A stretch of 39,326 nucleotides of DNA from Tubiluchus corallicola (GCA_030141605.1 JAQGDQ010000654.1:79001-118326), one strand, 5' to 3'. Shown: positions 11,948 through 25,558, numbered from the stretch's first letter. Translations and numbers: made by a program. The notes: generated from the letters alone by a model not told the origin.

Positions 11948-13172
11948 ACGATAAAAATGGCACAGGGAAAAATGGCACGGTAAAAATGGCACAGGAAAAA
12001 TGACACAGGAAAAATGACACAGGAAAAATGGCACAGGGAAAAGTGGCACAGGAAAAATGGCATGGTAAAATGGCATGGGAAAAATGACTTGGTAAAAATG
12101 GCACAATAGAAATGGCACAGGAAAAAATAGCACGGTAAAAATGGCACAGGGAAAAATGGCACGGTAAAAATGGCACAGTAAAAATGGCACAGGGAAAAGT
12201 GGCACAGGAGAAAATGGCACAAGTGGAAAGTTAGGTAAAAATGCCACAGTAAAAATGGCACATTTTATTTTGATACATTTGATTTCTATAATAAAACTAG
12301 AATGTGCCCAGTAGGAAGCAGATCTCTACCGAAACTGAACAATCCTAAAGTTGTTCGTCTGATTCTTTTGATTAAAAAATTAACACCATGATAAACAAGT
12401 AAACATATAAAAATGTACCTGTATTTGTTTTATCCACACTAGCAAAAGACACAAAATATTTTGCTCATTAAAAAGAATTCTAATCAGAAATGCACGAATA
12501 TTCCACGTAGTGTTTTTTTTACTTAAACAGTTAATTTTGAGCGATACTAATAGCCTGACATATGCACGTATTTACGTATCAAGTCAACTTATAAGCCAGT
12601 ATACATTAAAGCATAAAAGGTTATAGACAGCGTTACACAGTTTTCCAAGCGATAATTTCTCGTAATGGATCGTGGAACTAACTCGTAGCTGCTTGTCCAG
12701 GTGGAGCTAATAAAAAAGAATTGTCCTGTCTCTTAGCCAAGTTCTCCTCTTTCCAAAGAACGAGAAATGTCTCCACGAAGTGCTTCGCGAATTTTTTTTG
12801 TACGTGGCGTTCGGTCACGTTTTGCGAAAATCACTAATTTTGTCACCCTGTACAACGTGGAAATCTGTCAGGTAGTTTTTGCGTAATAGGCTTATTGCTG
12901 TAACAGGCAAACAAACAAACAAATACACTGTGTTGAAGCACAACTTCCTTGGCAAACGTGGAAATCTTTCAGGTAGTTTTTGCGTAATAGGTTTATTGCT
13001 ATAACAGACAAACAAACAAACAAATACACTGTGTTGAAGCACAACTTCACTGGCAAACGTAAAAATAACTAAAATGAGTATGCCTCAGAGTAACCCTAAC
13101 CCTAAACCCATATTTTGCTTTGCTAAGTGTGCTATTTTTACCGTGCCATTTTTACCTGTGCCATTTTTACCT
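11948..13172. mobile_element. Dispersed ~1.2-kb element with GGCACAGG arms, copy 1
   Basis: The left part (11948-12262) is an irregular array of AAAAATGGCACAGG / AAAAATGGCACGGT units. The right end (about 13126-13172) has the inverse units TGTGCCATTTTTACC next to a telomere-like AACCCTAACCCTAAA (about 13092-13106). The middle is shared with 30634-31443: both have TTTGATTTCTATAAT, CAGTAGGAAGCAG, AATGCACGAATATTCCAC and GGAACTAACTCGTA in the same order. Copy 1 also carries an internal ~106-bp tandem duplication (about 12856-13062). No transposase was found, so the class is unknown; fold-back or Helitron-like non-autonomous elements are possibilities. Confidence 0.7.
12856..13062. repeat. Tandem duplication of ~106 bp inside the dispersed element
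   Basis: Two adjacent copies each run from AACGTGGAAATCT, through CAGGTAGTTTTTGCGTAATAGG and CAAACAAACAAACAAATACAC, to GAAGCACAACTTC. The second element copy (about 31230-31335) has this segment only once, so the duplication is specific to copy 1. Confidence 0.85.
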
Positions 13173-13910
13173 ATTTTCAAGGTTTTGCACCTAGGGGGTT
13201 TTAGATCTAAGGAGAGGATGCTTCTAAGTTTTTCTAAACACCCCTACGCTTTTCAAAGATTTTTGCTCAATCCTGAATTTGGTTAATTCACACAATTTAT
13301 AAGCAAACTGGTCTCTCGTTTTCGACAAAATTGTAAATACAACGTGTATATTGTCTTATCCACACGGGGGCGTTCTTCTGTTAGCCAGATTTACTTTATA
13401 TCATCGGCTCAGTAAGCAGACTCAAAGTAGGCCTGCCTTTATCATCTCCACTTCAACTAAATGCTCCATTTTTGTAGATTTCTAATTTCAAATCATGGCC
13501 ACTTCTGATTGTTGCTGATAGCAGTCAGGCTGACCGTGAAAACCAATGTCATCGCCTTGTGTCAGTTGATGATGTCTGTAATTTATTCTTTGTCGCGACA
13601 TAAACAACTGGACACAATGCGTTGTAAAGTCATTCAGCTTAACGGCTGAAACAGTTTGTAACGCTCGTCACGCATTGTCATTAATTTCAACAATGAAATT
13701 TTCAAAATCTGGTTCATACTGATATAGTTCTTTGCAGTCATGGTATTTGATAACTAGGTCTTCTGTATCAATTTTATTAATGCGTAACAATCGCGGTTAC
13801 TTAGACTGATTGCTGTAATATATCTATGACCTACGTAAGCGTCTACTACTTGCCCTTAGATGTGTAACCAGTCGGGAAAGCAAGGCTAACTCTGTTGTTC
13901 TTCGAGGTGA
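13173..13910. other. No gene seen
   Basis: No coding exon or repeat edge was recognised between the dispersed element and the next MITE. Confidence 0.4.
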
Positions 13911-13918
13911 CTAGTAAT

Positions 13919-14324
13919 TAAGGGTGGGCATCGAACGTTCGAATCCGATTCGAATGCGTTTTTTCAATTCGAATTCGATTCGAACCTAAATTAATAAATT
14001 TGAATAATTTGGTACTTCAACCAATACGTCCTTTTGTCATCAAAACATCTTAAACGCAATTGCACAATTTAGTGGCGATTTTTGTGCGCAATTTTTGAAC
14101 TAATTGTTAGTGGTTTTATTGCAGAACAAAATCGAGTAATAGGGCCTATGCATGATCTTTGTACAATTGCTTTTTGCTGAGAGTTCGAAAACTTGTTCGA
14201 AAATCTTTCAGGCTCAATCCTAATTCGTTTCAAATTCGAAATCCTGAAATTCGGTTTGATTCGAATTTGAGTCACAAATTCGTATCGATTCGAATTCAAT
14301 TTCTGGTAGAGAATGCTAACCCTA
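13919..14324 (-). mobile_element. hAT-like MITE, family 1, copy 2 (inverted)
   Basis: The element is 406 bp, the same length as copy 1, but in the opposite orientation: the CTCTACCAGAAA end of copy 1 appears here as TTTCTGGTAGAG at the right. The termini are TAAGGGTGGGCAT and ATGCTAACCCTA. Flanking 8-mers are CTAGTAAT and CTAGTAAA, matching 7 of 8. The inside shares AACAAAATCGAGTAAT and TTCGAAAACTTGTTCGAAAA with copy 3. Confidence 0.85.
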
Positions 14325-14472
14325 CTAGTAAATTTTATTTTATTATTATTTTATTTTTATTTTACGTTTATTTCAGTACAAGTGAAAAGTACCATACAAT
14401 AATAAACAAAGCTTAGGTAAAAATCACAATTAAAAATATTACTGCACGACAAAAAAATAAATATTTACGCAT

Positions 14473-14615
14473 CTAATAAGGTCACGGGAAAAAAAGGCAC
14501 GGAAAAAATCACAGGAAAAATGTCAATTAATTTTAGCTAGGGCTAAGGTTAGGGACTAATATGGTTAGTGTTCTTTTTTCCTGTGACTTGTTACCGGTGG
14601 TTTTTTTACCTGAAT
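14473..14615 (-). repeat. Telomere-core repeat, short copy
   Basis: The left arm has GTCACGGGAAAAAAAGGCAC and ATCACAGGAAAAATG. The centre has GCTAGGGCTAAGGTTAGGG. The right arm has TTTTTTCCTGTGACTTGTTACCGG. This is the inverse orientation of the copies at 10955 and 29050, since the G-rich telomere strand lies on +. Confidence 0.65.
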
Positions 14616-14641
14616 TCTTTCTTCGAAATTATGCCTTAGTG

Positions 14642-14850
14642 TTAAGAGTGGCTCCAGTTTTTAGTGCACTCGTTTTGTTTAACGGAGTTGTGATGATGAT
14701 AAGCCTTTATTAGCCTCTTTTTGCAGGCAAAAATATCTGTTCTAACATTATACAATTTTACATAGACACTATACAGAGTGAATTCTACAATATTACATTT
14801 ACGGATTCTGTAATTAGCTTTTCTAATTTGTGCGCATAACATTTCTTACA
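14642..14850 (-). mobile_element. Possible 3' end of a LINE
   Basis: On the minus strand a short frame (RTDIFACKKRLIKAYHHH) runs into AATAAAGGCTTATCATCATCAC, which looks like a polyadenylation-type signal with a short tandem tail. That arrangement fits the 3' end of a 5'-truncated non-LTR element. No reverse-transcriptase motif is present, so this is a weak call. No gene was seen between here and the MITE at 15789. Confidence 0.3.
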
Positions 14851-15788
14851 GTGATATTAAAGTATTGAAGTGCATGCTAAAATCAAGGTTATTAATGCAG
14901 CAAGTTTCCTGTGAAGTAACATAAAAATGCAGATAAATTGATATACCAAATTATTAAATTCCAATTCAATATTTAAATTCACAAGAGTTACAATCAGTAA
15001 TCTCAAGAACTACACAAATTTAATCCCTATTTTACTAAGAATTAACAGCAGGATCTTAAAATAAAAGGGACCTTTACAAAGTAGGTTAGTGCCGACATTA
15101 AATTTTCATTTTTAGTCCAAAACAGAAGATTTAAATTTTCATTTCCCGGTTCGTTTAGTAGTACATTTCGCTTATTTGCGTCGACTGGAGGACATCGGTA
15201 TATATAACGGAGTTAGACTTAGCTAAAAACAAAACTATTGGTTTTCATTCGGTCGGTAACACCACAAAACCGTGGTCAGGCAAGCCTGAAGAAGCAGAGG
15301 CTATCTCTAGTTCAATTGGTGGATAGACATTGTCATTATTCAATGATATATAGTCAGCCTGTTCATGGTATATGGGTCTAGATGATAGGAGTAGCTAATG
15401 TGTGTAATGTAATTTTGACCTGTTGGGTGCGCCATGTTAATACAAGGCAAGCCTGGCGCATGCGCACTTGTCGCACCTACAAGGTTAACTTGTTCTAATA
15501 AACGAGTGTGCGCATCATGCAATAATGTTAATGACCTCTAAACCCAGCTTACGGCAAAGCCTCTTTTCTAAAACTGGGTCTACTTTACGTGAAAGCTAGT
15601 AAATTCACTAACTTCTTTGTATACGCGACCTAGCTTTGGCAGAGTCGTAAACAGCTGCATACGTCACTGTCCTCGTGTGCTGTACATGTAATGCGCTTAT
15701 TGTATGCAATGCATTTACCATAATAATTATCTCTGTTTCGAAAGCTGTTGATCGAACTTATTATGTAAACTATCTTGTCTCTGCCTGT

Positions 15789-16161
15789 TAGGCGTGAGCA
15801 TCGAACGTTCGAGTTTGATTCGAACGAGTTTTGTTAGTTCGAACCTAAATCCATAGATTCGAATAATTCGGCAATTCAATCACATATGTTCCTCATAATT
15901 AAAACGATTGAAACATCATGCAATTAGCCTAATTTAGCTGTGATTTCTGTGCACAATTTTTAAACAAATTATTGGTGGTTTTACTGCAGAACAAAATCGA
16001 GTAATATGCATGATCTTTGTAAGAGTAATTTTTACTGATGATTCGAAAACTTGTTCGAAAATCTTTCACTCTCAATTCGAATTCGGAATATTGAAGTTCG
16101 GTTCGATTCGAATTCGAAAGTCACAAATTCGAAACGATTCGAATTCGCTTTCTGACCCCTA
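15789..16161 (-). mobile_element. hAT-like MITE, family 1, copy 3
   Basis: Its left end TAGGCGTGAGCAT and body align with copy 2 in the same orientation. Shared blocks include ATCGAACGTTCGA, AACAAAATCGAGTAAT and TTCGAAAACTTGTTCGAAAA. It is flanked by the perfect 8-bp duplication CTGCCTGT (15781-15788 and 16162-16169). It is 373 bp because the right terminus lost part of the inverted repeat: TTTCTG passes directly to ACCCCTA. Confidence 0.85.
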
Positions 16162-16414
16162 CTGCCTGTGCGGTTTTTCTCAAGTCCACAACTTCTGTGA
16201 AACTAAAGCAGAATTTACCAGTGGCTCAAATAGTTTTGAACGACAAAAAATCCTTTACGTACATTCGTCTTTAAATTTTATATACAGTCTTGTTGTGCGC
16301 AGAGTTTGTATCGGCAGCAACGCTGTATAAAACGCAAAAATTTAAACTCCCACGATGATAATTAAGCGCAGCTGTTTTGATGGTAGGTCGTTTGAAACGA
16401 GTTAAGATAATTTT

Positions 16415-16735
16415 GCGTAAAGTTCAAAAAAATAATCAGAGGTTTCCTAGCGCACACTTTGCTACCCGAGAATATGTATAAATTACTATAAGCTTGTAAA
16501 TGAGCTTAATAATTATGTTTTTGGGGAGTCAATGGTGCACACTGGGTAGGTGAGTCAGTGACGTTTTACCAATTAGCGCAAGCTTTTTAGATTACAAAAA
16601 AATTTCTTTTCTAGTTGTATAGGTCTTTCAAGCAGGTAAATGTGATGAAAAGTAATATAATTTTGCGTGAAAAGTTTTCGGGACATGCTTTAAAATTGCC
16701 TTTTCTTCCCCCTTTAGACAATTTTAACCCATCTT
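16415..16735. repeat. Diverged dispersed repeat, copy 1
   Basis: This aligns in the same orientation with 19545-19835. Shared blocks in order are TTGCGTA, TAGC(G)CACACTT, GTTTTTGG..GAGTCA/GAGCCA, TGCACACTGGG, TGAGTCA, GTTTTACCA, GTCTTTCAA, AGTAATATAA and GTGAAAAGTT/ATGAAAAGTT. Termini are not clear and there is no coding capacity. The class is unknown. Confidence 0.6.
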
Positions 16736-17793
16736 ACAGATTGCAGAAGGGTATCGTCACTTGTCAATCTGATTGGGTGTGAATGGGCATCAAACTCTGT
16801 AGTCCTTTCTATATTGAAGATCATTTGCTGCATCACTACTATGGAAGATGCTCTCCAAACCTCTCCTCACAATTTCTCAACTCCAACAGTTTGTTCATAA
16901 TAATAATAATGGATATTCCTAGATGTTGAAAATCTCTGAGCCGAATTTTCCTTCGGGCTTCTTATCTGTGGAATTTACTGCAATGAAATTCTTTCACTGA
17001 AAACTACAACGTCTTTCGATTCTTGAGATACCCTCTATCGCTAGCAAATTATGTACTAACATAAATTTTGTTTCTCTGGGTTATGCGAATTAATATCCTT
17101 CCTTTCTTTTGTCCCTTTCATTTTGGCCTTACTGTCCCATTGGCCATGTTTGAAGCGATTCGTGTATAAAATATTTGTTTTACTATTTCGAATGAATTAT
17201 TGCCATGGTACTTTGTTCAAGAGAGAGTCAGAACCTATCGGAAATCGGTATAGGCTACAGGAAATCATTGAAATTGCAGCAACTCCAAATACAAGCATTG
17301 GACGGTTATGAACAGTGCAATGTCTAAGCGTTTCAAACGTTATAATCAGATTGCGATAATTCTGTTTGCAAAGGAGTGTTGCAATTTGTAATGTCTGGTA
17401 TCGCAAAATTCGTAAACAGTTTAATGTGAACAATAAAGAGCCCCATCGAAGCGTGCTGAGCCCGATGTACAGGAGAACTAGAAACTAAAAAACTTTGTGA
17501 CTTTTTCACCGGGTTCTGCTGTTACGTTTTGCATAAGAAATGAATAAACTATTCGTTACTATTGTAGTCGAAAGCTTGGAAGTTGTTTTGCCAAGTACTT
17601 TTATTTGTGTGCAAAAATATAATAAAATGAAAAATATTCAATGAAACGCAATCAGATTGGCATACGTAATTATATATAATCTATAAGTAACTGAATAAAC
17701 TGTGGAACAAGTGAAAAAAATCAGGTATAACTAAAGAAGTCAGGCAATAAAGGAATACATACGAGTAAGTTCTTGAACTGTATATGTGTAACC
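16736..17793. other. No gene seen
   Basis: It contains a short (TAA)n tract near 16899-16910 and small chance frames at 17123-17433 without recognisable content. Nothing else was identified. Confidence 0.4.
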
Positions 17794-17797
17794 TTAA

Positions 17798-18332
17798 AGG
17801 AAAACCGAACGATTGTTTACATTCAATCTCATTTTAATTTACTGTCCAAAATATACATTTTCTTGCCTATAAAAGTTAACAATTGTTTCTTGTATTTGAA
17901 TAATTAGCTTAGAAAGTTAATTAACGGCAACCAAACGCAGCTATTGCTTACGTCAGAACCTAACCACAGTTTGTGCAATGGCAGGCATCTTCTCTTGCGC
18001 ATCAAGCACGTTTGCGTTACTGCTTAAACGCGTAATGTCACGAAAATGGGCTCTACATCATATGACGTCAGAAACTAACATTGCAGTTCATGGTCGTGGT
18101 TATCACGGTACCGCCTTCTATTTGTCGGCCACGCGAATGTGACAAAAGGCGTCGCTGCCAATCTTAGTAGATTCACTGAGCCGCGCGTAGCTTTGAAAGT
18201 TTAACAAAATTTGAGTATCCGAGGTAATTATTATTGAATCTAAGCTTTAATTTAAAAAAGGTATTGTAGTTTTCAATACTTTAGAACATTCTTTATTCTG
18301 AAATCATGTTTACACAATCATGTGGTTTTCCT
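17798..18332 (+). mobile_element. TTAA-flanked MITE (AGGAAAACC family), copy 1
   Basis: TTAA lies on both sides (17794-17797 and 18333-18336). The element starts AGGAAAACCGAACGATTGT and ends ACAATCATGTGGTTTTCCT, an imperfect inverted repeat of about 20 bp. Inside are several TGACGTCA-like motifs. Two further copies are at 25559 and 26409 with nearly the same length (about 540 bp) and order of blocks. The TTAA target and short ends fit a piggyBac-type non-autonomous element. Confidence 0.85.
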
Positions 18333-18480
18333 TTAACAATAACAATAACAATTTCGTATTGATGTAAAATTTTTGGGTGCAGTGCAGCCGTTTTTCTTTG
18401 CCAAGTGTGAGCCTGATAGTCAGTCTATTATTTCTCTATTACACAGTTTAACCTGCCAATTTTGCGAAATTTATAGTCTA

Positions 18481-18696
18481 TAATAATAATAATAATTTCG
18501 TTTAGGATATAGTCCAAGGATGACACCTGACGTAGCTCAACACTTATTATCAAGGTGGTCTGGATTTTTATTACCCGCTTGGTCGAAGGATCAGCGGTAG
18601 TTTTTTCAAGTCTTTGGTATGACTCGGTCGAGAGTTGAACCCACGATCTCCCGGGTGGTAAGCGAGCACGTTACCATTGAGCTACGCCACGCGGTA
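18481..18696 (-). mobile_element. tRNA-derived SINE, copy 1
   Basis: Read on the minus strand, the head has an A-box-like TAGCTCAATGG and a B-box-like GGTTCAACTCT, the internal RNA polymerase III promoter of a tRNA gene. The junction AGTCATACCAAAGACTTGAAAAA follows. The 3' end is a short (ATT)n tail at 18481-18497. The tRNA-unrelated body and the tail make it a SINE rather than a functional tRNA gene. Confidence 0.82.
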
Positions 18697-19544
18697 TTAG
18701 AAATACATATGACTACCGAATGCGTTGCTTTGGTTTGCTAGCATTGTTTTGCGGAATTTTGTAGGTTATCATATTCAACCGAAACTGTAGAAGATGATTT
18801 TAGCGCATTTACAAACAGACAACTGCATACTGGTGATTATTTAAGACATAAATGTTCCCATTGAAAGTTCAAACATCGTATATCTTGTCATATCAACAGT
18901 AAACAGGAAATGAATGTCATATAGGGCCTACTTAAGGTGTGCCTTAGAGCTGATTAAACTTTCAATAAAAATTTTTCTTTACATCTAGAGCCCGTTTGTA
19001 GGTCAGGCTTAGCTATGCATATGGCTTGTGAAATAATTTTGGACACACTGCTCTAGGATAGACTTTTAGTTTTTTTACGCACTGGTCTAAGACTGTCTAA
19101 TCCCTTTTTCACAATTCGGAATTCTGTATTCAACTTAGTCGATATCCTCCCTCTGCCGTGGTAAGTCTATTCGAAATCAGCACGTTCTGAAAAGAAACCA
19201 CCCAGAGCGAGAATCGAAGTGGTCCACTCATCCAGTCACCGACCAACCTCGGCGCCATTTAACTTCGGTAGTCAAGACGACGATGCTACCGCTGTGACTG
19301 GGCCATGTACCTCGCCTCACCTGTCCTGTTAATTTTGTGTCGAGCCCCCGAAATCCTAAATTAATGAAACCCATAATAGACCCTTACCTGTGTGCTGTCT
19401 TATTACATAGAGAGCTTGCCTTACCAGTAACGTCGGTTAAAACTTATAAATTTAATCCCTAATGATGACAGCTGACAGCTACGTGCAGCCATTTTAACTG
19501 TAAGTCATTAAGTTTAACGGTAAGTTCATGTAACATTGCGTAGT
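18697..19544. other. No gene seen
   Basis: No coding exon, RNA gene or repeat edge was recognised. Confidence 0.4.
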
Positions 19545-19835
19545 TTGAAAAATATTCAAAACATTCGTAGCACACTTCGCTAACTAAGCGAAAATTTAAA
19601 TGACTTTATATTGTCAATAAGATCGTAATGTGTTTTTGGTGAGCCAGTGTTGCACACTGGGATGCTGAGTCAAAGCCGTTTTACCAGTTGACGTGAACAT
19701 TTTAAATTATTGGGAACTTTTTCCAATTACATAAGTCTTTCAAATAGATAAGTGTAATGCTAAGTAATATAAGTTTGTATGAAAAGTTATTTATGTTTTA
19801 CTTTAAACTTGTACTTTCTTCTCCTTTTATCCTTA
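19545..19835. repeat. Diverged dispersed repeat, copy 2
   Basis: It is the direct-orientation partner of 16415-16735, with the same ordered blocks (TGCACACTGGG, TGAGTCA, GTTTTACCA, GTCTTTCAA, AGTAATATAA) separated by many substitutions and small indels. No coding capacity. Confidence 0.6.
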
Positions 19836-20141
19836 TCCAAAAACGAGCAAAATTTGATCAATAGCATTCTTGCTTTTCCCTGGGTGATTAGAATGAAGAA
19901 ACAATGAAATACATAATGTGGCGTGGTTAATGCTAAGCTGAAGTTTTTGTAAACCTGATACCGGAAAAGAGAAAGAGAGAATCAGGTTTACAAGAGAATT
20001 CATGAATATTTCACTCGTGTCTTTTGTGAGCTGAAAGTAGAAGTTCATTATTTGAAGAAACTATGAATTTCTGTCCATGATACCGAGTGAGTTTAGTTTT
20101 CCTGTAAAAACTGTTTTAACATAGAAAACGCTGTGTACGGG

Positions 20142-21016
20142 CAGGACCGGATTATGACCTTTTGGGATCCAGAGGCTAATGAAGTTATGGACCCCTTCAG
20201 ACGAAGCCGCCCTCTAGGTCGCACGCACTCACTCGTCTTGAATATTTTTTTACTCGTGATATATCTTAATGGCATTTACGTAGCTCGAAGTAAACTTATT
20301 GCAAATTCTTTAAATAAACTAGAACTGGTAGCTTATGTTTGTCAATAAAAATATCTTTAAGAAATACGACTATTTTACTATTCATTGCAAACCAAACTGC
20401 AACATATTTCAACAAAGCCGTAGTGAAAAAACATTTTTTTAGTTAGTTTTAACATAATTTATTATAGGATTGAATCAGACAGTTTCAACAACATGATTTA
20501 AGATCCTCACCACAACAGTCTATACACACTATTTGCAAAAACATTTACAGTAAGAATAGACTATAACTACTCAAGCTGACAAGTTTTACTACAAGATTAC
20601 ATTAGGCATTAGTAGAAAATGACGGTTAGAAAATATTAACGTACGAATATTTAAGACTGATGCATTTCATATCAGATAGAAACTACTGGAAGCGTTTAGT
20701 ACGTATTATAAAGTCATGTATGCATTGGAATATTTTACAGTTAGTAACATAGTCAAATTCATCTTTACCGAATAATAACAACTTCAACAGATCATTATTT
20801 CCTAAGGCAGCTATGTTAAGGTTTTCGGGCAGAAGTATTTCATTTAATTTATCAAACATAACAACCCTAGTTTGTGGATATAATGGGCAGTGCAACAAAA
20901 AGTGTTCAACAGAGTCAAATCAACCGTTTTTTTACCATATATATTATGTTACCAGAGCTTGAAGAGCCCTAGGCTGCAGCCTATACTAGCCTGTAGGATA
21001 ATCCGGGCCCTCATTA
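20142..21016 (+). mobile_element. hAT-like element, family 4, copy A, split by a LINE fragment
   Basis: The left end is CAGGACCGGATTATGACC. The right end, ATAATCCGGGCCCTC, is its imperfect inverse. The body matches copy B (23763-24693) along its length: GCTAATGAAGTTATGG..CCCC, TTTTTTACTCGTGA, AATTCTTTAAATAAACTAG, TTGTCAATAAAAATAT and CCTAGGCTGCAGCCT occur in order. Copy A is interrupted at about 20437-20930 by a LINE 3' fragment that copy B lacks. No clean target duplication is visible, so the superfamily call rests on the CAGGGCCGG-type terminus. Confidence 0.6.
20437..20930 (-). mobile_element. LINE 3' fragment nested in the hAT-like element
   Basis: On the minus strand a frame ending at 20683 reads DSVEHFLLHCPLY, then about 60 further residues to a stop. 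An EHxLLxCP motif is typical of the zinc-knuckle-like C-terminal region after the reverse transcriptase in jockey/CR1-type LINEs. Only the last ~80 codons plus a 3' untranslated part are present, so the copy is heavily 5'-truncated. Its edges are inferred from where copies A and B of the host element stop aligning. Confidence 0.6.
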
Positions 21017-21531
21017 TAGGATATGGTTGTATACTAGTTTTATTACTGCTCTGTTAATCGTTCATAACGTCGCCGACGCCTGTGCCCCAGACTTCACCTT
21101 GCTTCATTCTCCGACAAGGGCACCGAGCGAACACTGAACTGAAAAACTGAAAAAAATCAATAGAGCTCAGCTAACTTGGTTGTGTGAACACAGAGAGAAA
21201 GAATCGTGTCAGTCGAATATAAAAATACTTGCGCATTAATGACATTGTCCATAACAAGGACTCTAGATGATCATAAAAAATATTGCAGTTGTAAACAGAA
21301 CTGGTCCACTTAATTTAGCACTGACTAAATTAGTCCCCACTGAGCAAGAAGACGATAATACGTATGAGCACTTTTCATTATCGCGGTTTGACTAGAAGAA
21401 AGAGAAACGAATATAAAATGATGCTAGCATTACCGTTTCATCCACCTAGTTATGTTAATTTCATAAACAGTAAATTGTTTTGGAATCATTAGGCTGTGGC
21501 AAACGCATGGTAGCTTTCGCGAAAAGGTGAG
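21017..21531. other. No gene seen
   Basis: Nothing was recognised between the hAT-like element and the GA-rich tract. Confidence 0.4.
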
Positions 21532-21763
21532 ACGATAAGAGAGAAATGGAGAAAAAGAGGGAGAAAGTTAGTGAGAGAGTGGGAAAGAGAGAGAGGGAGA
21601 GAGAGAGAGAGAGAGAAACGAGAGAGATAGAAAAAGAATGAGAAAGTGAGTGAGAGAGAGGGAGAGAGAGAGAGAGAATGAGATAGAGAAAGAAAATGAG
21701 TGAGAGAGAGAGAGAAAGAGAGAGGGGGAGAGCGAGTGAGAGAAAAAGAGAGAGAGGGAGAAT

Positions 21764-21807
<44 letters not shown>

Positions 21808-21840
21808 GAGAAAGTGAGTGAGAGAGAAAGAGAATGAGAG

Positions 21841-21882
<42 letters not shown>
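21532..21882. repeat. Imperfect (GA)n tract, left of the LINE
   Basis: Purine-rich GA repeats with AAAA, TG and GG interruptions. The last ~40 bases are perfect GA and abut the LINE tail at 21882. Confidence 0.95.
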
Positions 21883-23048
<1,166 letters not shown>

Positions 23049-23230
23049 TGTTAGTTCTCTGCTTGTTAGTTGACGGCGCCACGTGCTTAGAGCAGCGTTG
23101 ATACGCTTAATACCTATATCGCCATCTGCTGTTATTATACTGAAACAATCGAAAGAAGCTAGTGTTTTACCGCCCACAATAGTAAAAAAATCAATATCAG
23201 TCAGTTTGCAGTACATAATTTTATGTTTTT

Positions 23231-23252
23231 GTTTTCAGCTTAGGGTACGAAC
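23231..23252 (+). promoter_or_regulatory. 3' splice site and short 5' untranslated segment before the receptor ATG
   Basis: TTTTGTTTTCAG ends at 23238 and is a good acceptor with a pyrimidine tract. It leaves only 14 untranslated bases before the ATG at 23253. This implies an upstream non-coding exon. The sequence before the ATG (ACGAACATGG, with G at +4) is an acceptable start context. Confidence 0.6.
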
Positions 23253-23486
23253 ATGGATACGAACTCGCAGCCTTCACAGTCACCCCTCGATCGTTACTCT
23301 CTACAGTCTTCGTCACCACCAAGTGATTATTCTTCTAATTCGCCCCCTAGCGGTGATATGCAGAAGCCCAAGAAGAAGACGGAGACTTACATAACTTCTG
23401 CGTTTAACTTATTACCGCCTTGTAGTGTTTGCGGCGAAAAATCATCAGGAATGCATTATGGCGTCAATACCTGCGAAGGATGCAAG
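23253..23486 (+). CDS. Nuclear receptor, coding exon 1 (N-terminus and first zinc finger)
   Basis: It encodes residues 1-78 of a 469-residue nuclear hormone receptor, a ligand-regulated or constitutive transcription factor acting in the nucleus. Residues 1-50 are a short, polar Ser/Pro-rich A/B region with a basic patch (KPKKK). Residues 57-78 form the first zinc finger, with zinc ligands C57, C60, C74 and C77 and the NR1-type P-box C-EGCK-G that reads an AGGTCA-like half site. The exon ends in phase 0 at AAG|GCAAGT, a GC donor, since the next in-phase residues are GFFRR on the following exon. Using the nearby GT at 23491 instead would shift the frame and destroy the finger. The start is the only in-frame ATG after the acceptor that precedes the domain with a sensible leader. 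Confidence 0.9.
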
Positions 23487-23779
23487 GCAAGTGTTAAAAT
23501 TTGGCAAATAACTCTCTTTTTTTCACTTTTGGCGCCAAGTTTTGTTCTTTTTTTCACTTTTGGCGCCAAGTTTTGTTCTAGGTTTGCTTATTTTACCTTC
23601 TGCGGGGCAATGAGATTGCAATGCAAAGTGAATTATGAGACTTTTGCCCACATTTAAAAACTGAAATCAAGGTAATATTTGATTGCAAGGGCGCTTTTTG
23701 TGAAACTTTCCAATTTGAAATATTTATATTTTTTATAAATGTTGTCGAGAGAGAATAACAAACAATCGGATTATAACCT

Positions 23780-24320
<541 letters not shown>

Positions 24321-24693
24321 ACTTAATACCTTTTGGAGTTCCTAGTCTAATGAAATTATTGGCGCCCCTCAGACGGAAGGGAGGGGGCCCTCTCCTTAAC
24401 CTCCCACTAACTCGCCCGCTCCCATCTTGAAAATTTTTTACTCGTGAAACATTTTAGCGACACTTCGTAGCTTAAAGCAACGTTATTGCGAATTCTTTAA
24501 ATAAACTAGCTATTTTTTGTTTGTCACTAAAAATATTCCTTTTAAGAAATGCGTACTATTTATTGCAAACTAAATTAGCACATTTTTCAAGACAACCGTT
24601 TTGAATAAAAAAGGGTTTGTTACCAAAGCTTGAGGGGGTCCTAGGCTGCAGCCTGTAGTAGCCTATAGGACAATTCGGCCCAGTCCGGCCCTG

Positions 24694-25554
24694 CTACATG
24701 ACCACTAGCCAATAATATCGACTACAAATTTTAGAAAAAAAATCGTGAAGATGAACGCTGTCGCCGTACTCGAAACAGGTGACGTTTTAGTGGTTACATG
24801 AAAATGCGTCCCGTGTATGCGTGAATTTCTATTTATAATGGATCCGGATTCCAGCGCCGATCCGGCTCAGGATGTATAGAGCGGCATACAAGTTATGAAG
24901 TACTACAGCAGACGAGAAAAGTAAAAAGAATACGAATGTAAAATAAACTTTAATGCACAACCAGTAGCTCCATGACATGTGAACAGACTTTTGTAAAAAA
25001 ATCAGCAAACCTACCGCATTCACCTTTACAGACAGAAGAGCCAGGTAGGAATCGTCAAATTACGGCATGCATTCTGTTTTATACAGGTACATTTGCATTA
25101 CTGGGCTTCTCAACCATACCCATTACTAACATTATGGGGTTAGTCAAAATCCGTCTTCGTAACAATGTTATTATCGTGTGGTTGCGCCTGGTGTAGTTTC
25201 TGTAGAACACACGTTGCTCGCACGTGCTTGCCTGTTTGAGAAATTTCTTGGATTACTTTTATCGTTAAAATTAAAACAGATGTTATTAGTCATTAAGTTA
25301 ATGAAAATCGTTATAATAAATTATAATAATTTACTTTATGAATTTGTACGTCAAACTGGGTAAACTTTACAAGATGTCAATCATTTACGGCAAAATAACA
25401 TAGCAGCAGCACGTCTTACTTGGTGCTAAAACTAAAACTTTTGAAAGTAGTGTGTGTAACTTGTTTGAAAGCTTGGTTAAAAGTAAGCGAACTGAAAATA
25501 ATATTCTTAGCAGCGTAAGTAGTTCGTACCAATGGCCACGAAGGTATCATGACG
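24694..25554. other. Intronic, no gene or repeat seen
   Basis: Chance frames at 24829-25363 carry no recognisable domain and lie inside receptor intron 1. No repeat edge was recognised. Confidence 0.45.
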
Positions 25555-25558
25555 TTAA

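Noticed and set aside
18620-18696. Functional tRNA gene
   Set aside because: A- and B-box-like motifs are present, but a SINE body and (ATT)n tail follow and the head is diverged; the same junction occurs in a second SINE.
23487-23492. Use of the GT at 23491 as a normal donor
   Set aside because: It adds four bases and frameshifts the second zinc finger; the GC donor keeps CEGCK-GFFRR intact.
23487-23657. Continuation of receptor coding exon 1 to the in-frame stop at 23657
   Set aside because: The frame after CEGCK reads unrelated hydrophobic residues, whereas the rest of the zinc finger resumes exactly at 29327 after a GC-AG intron.
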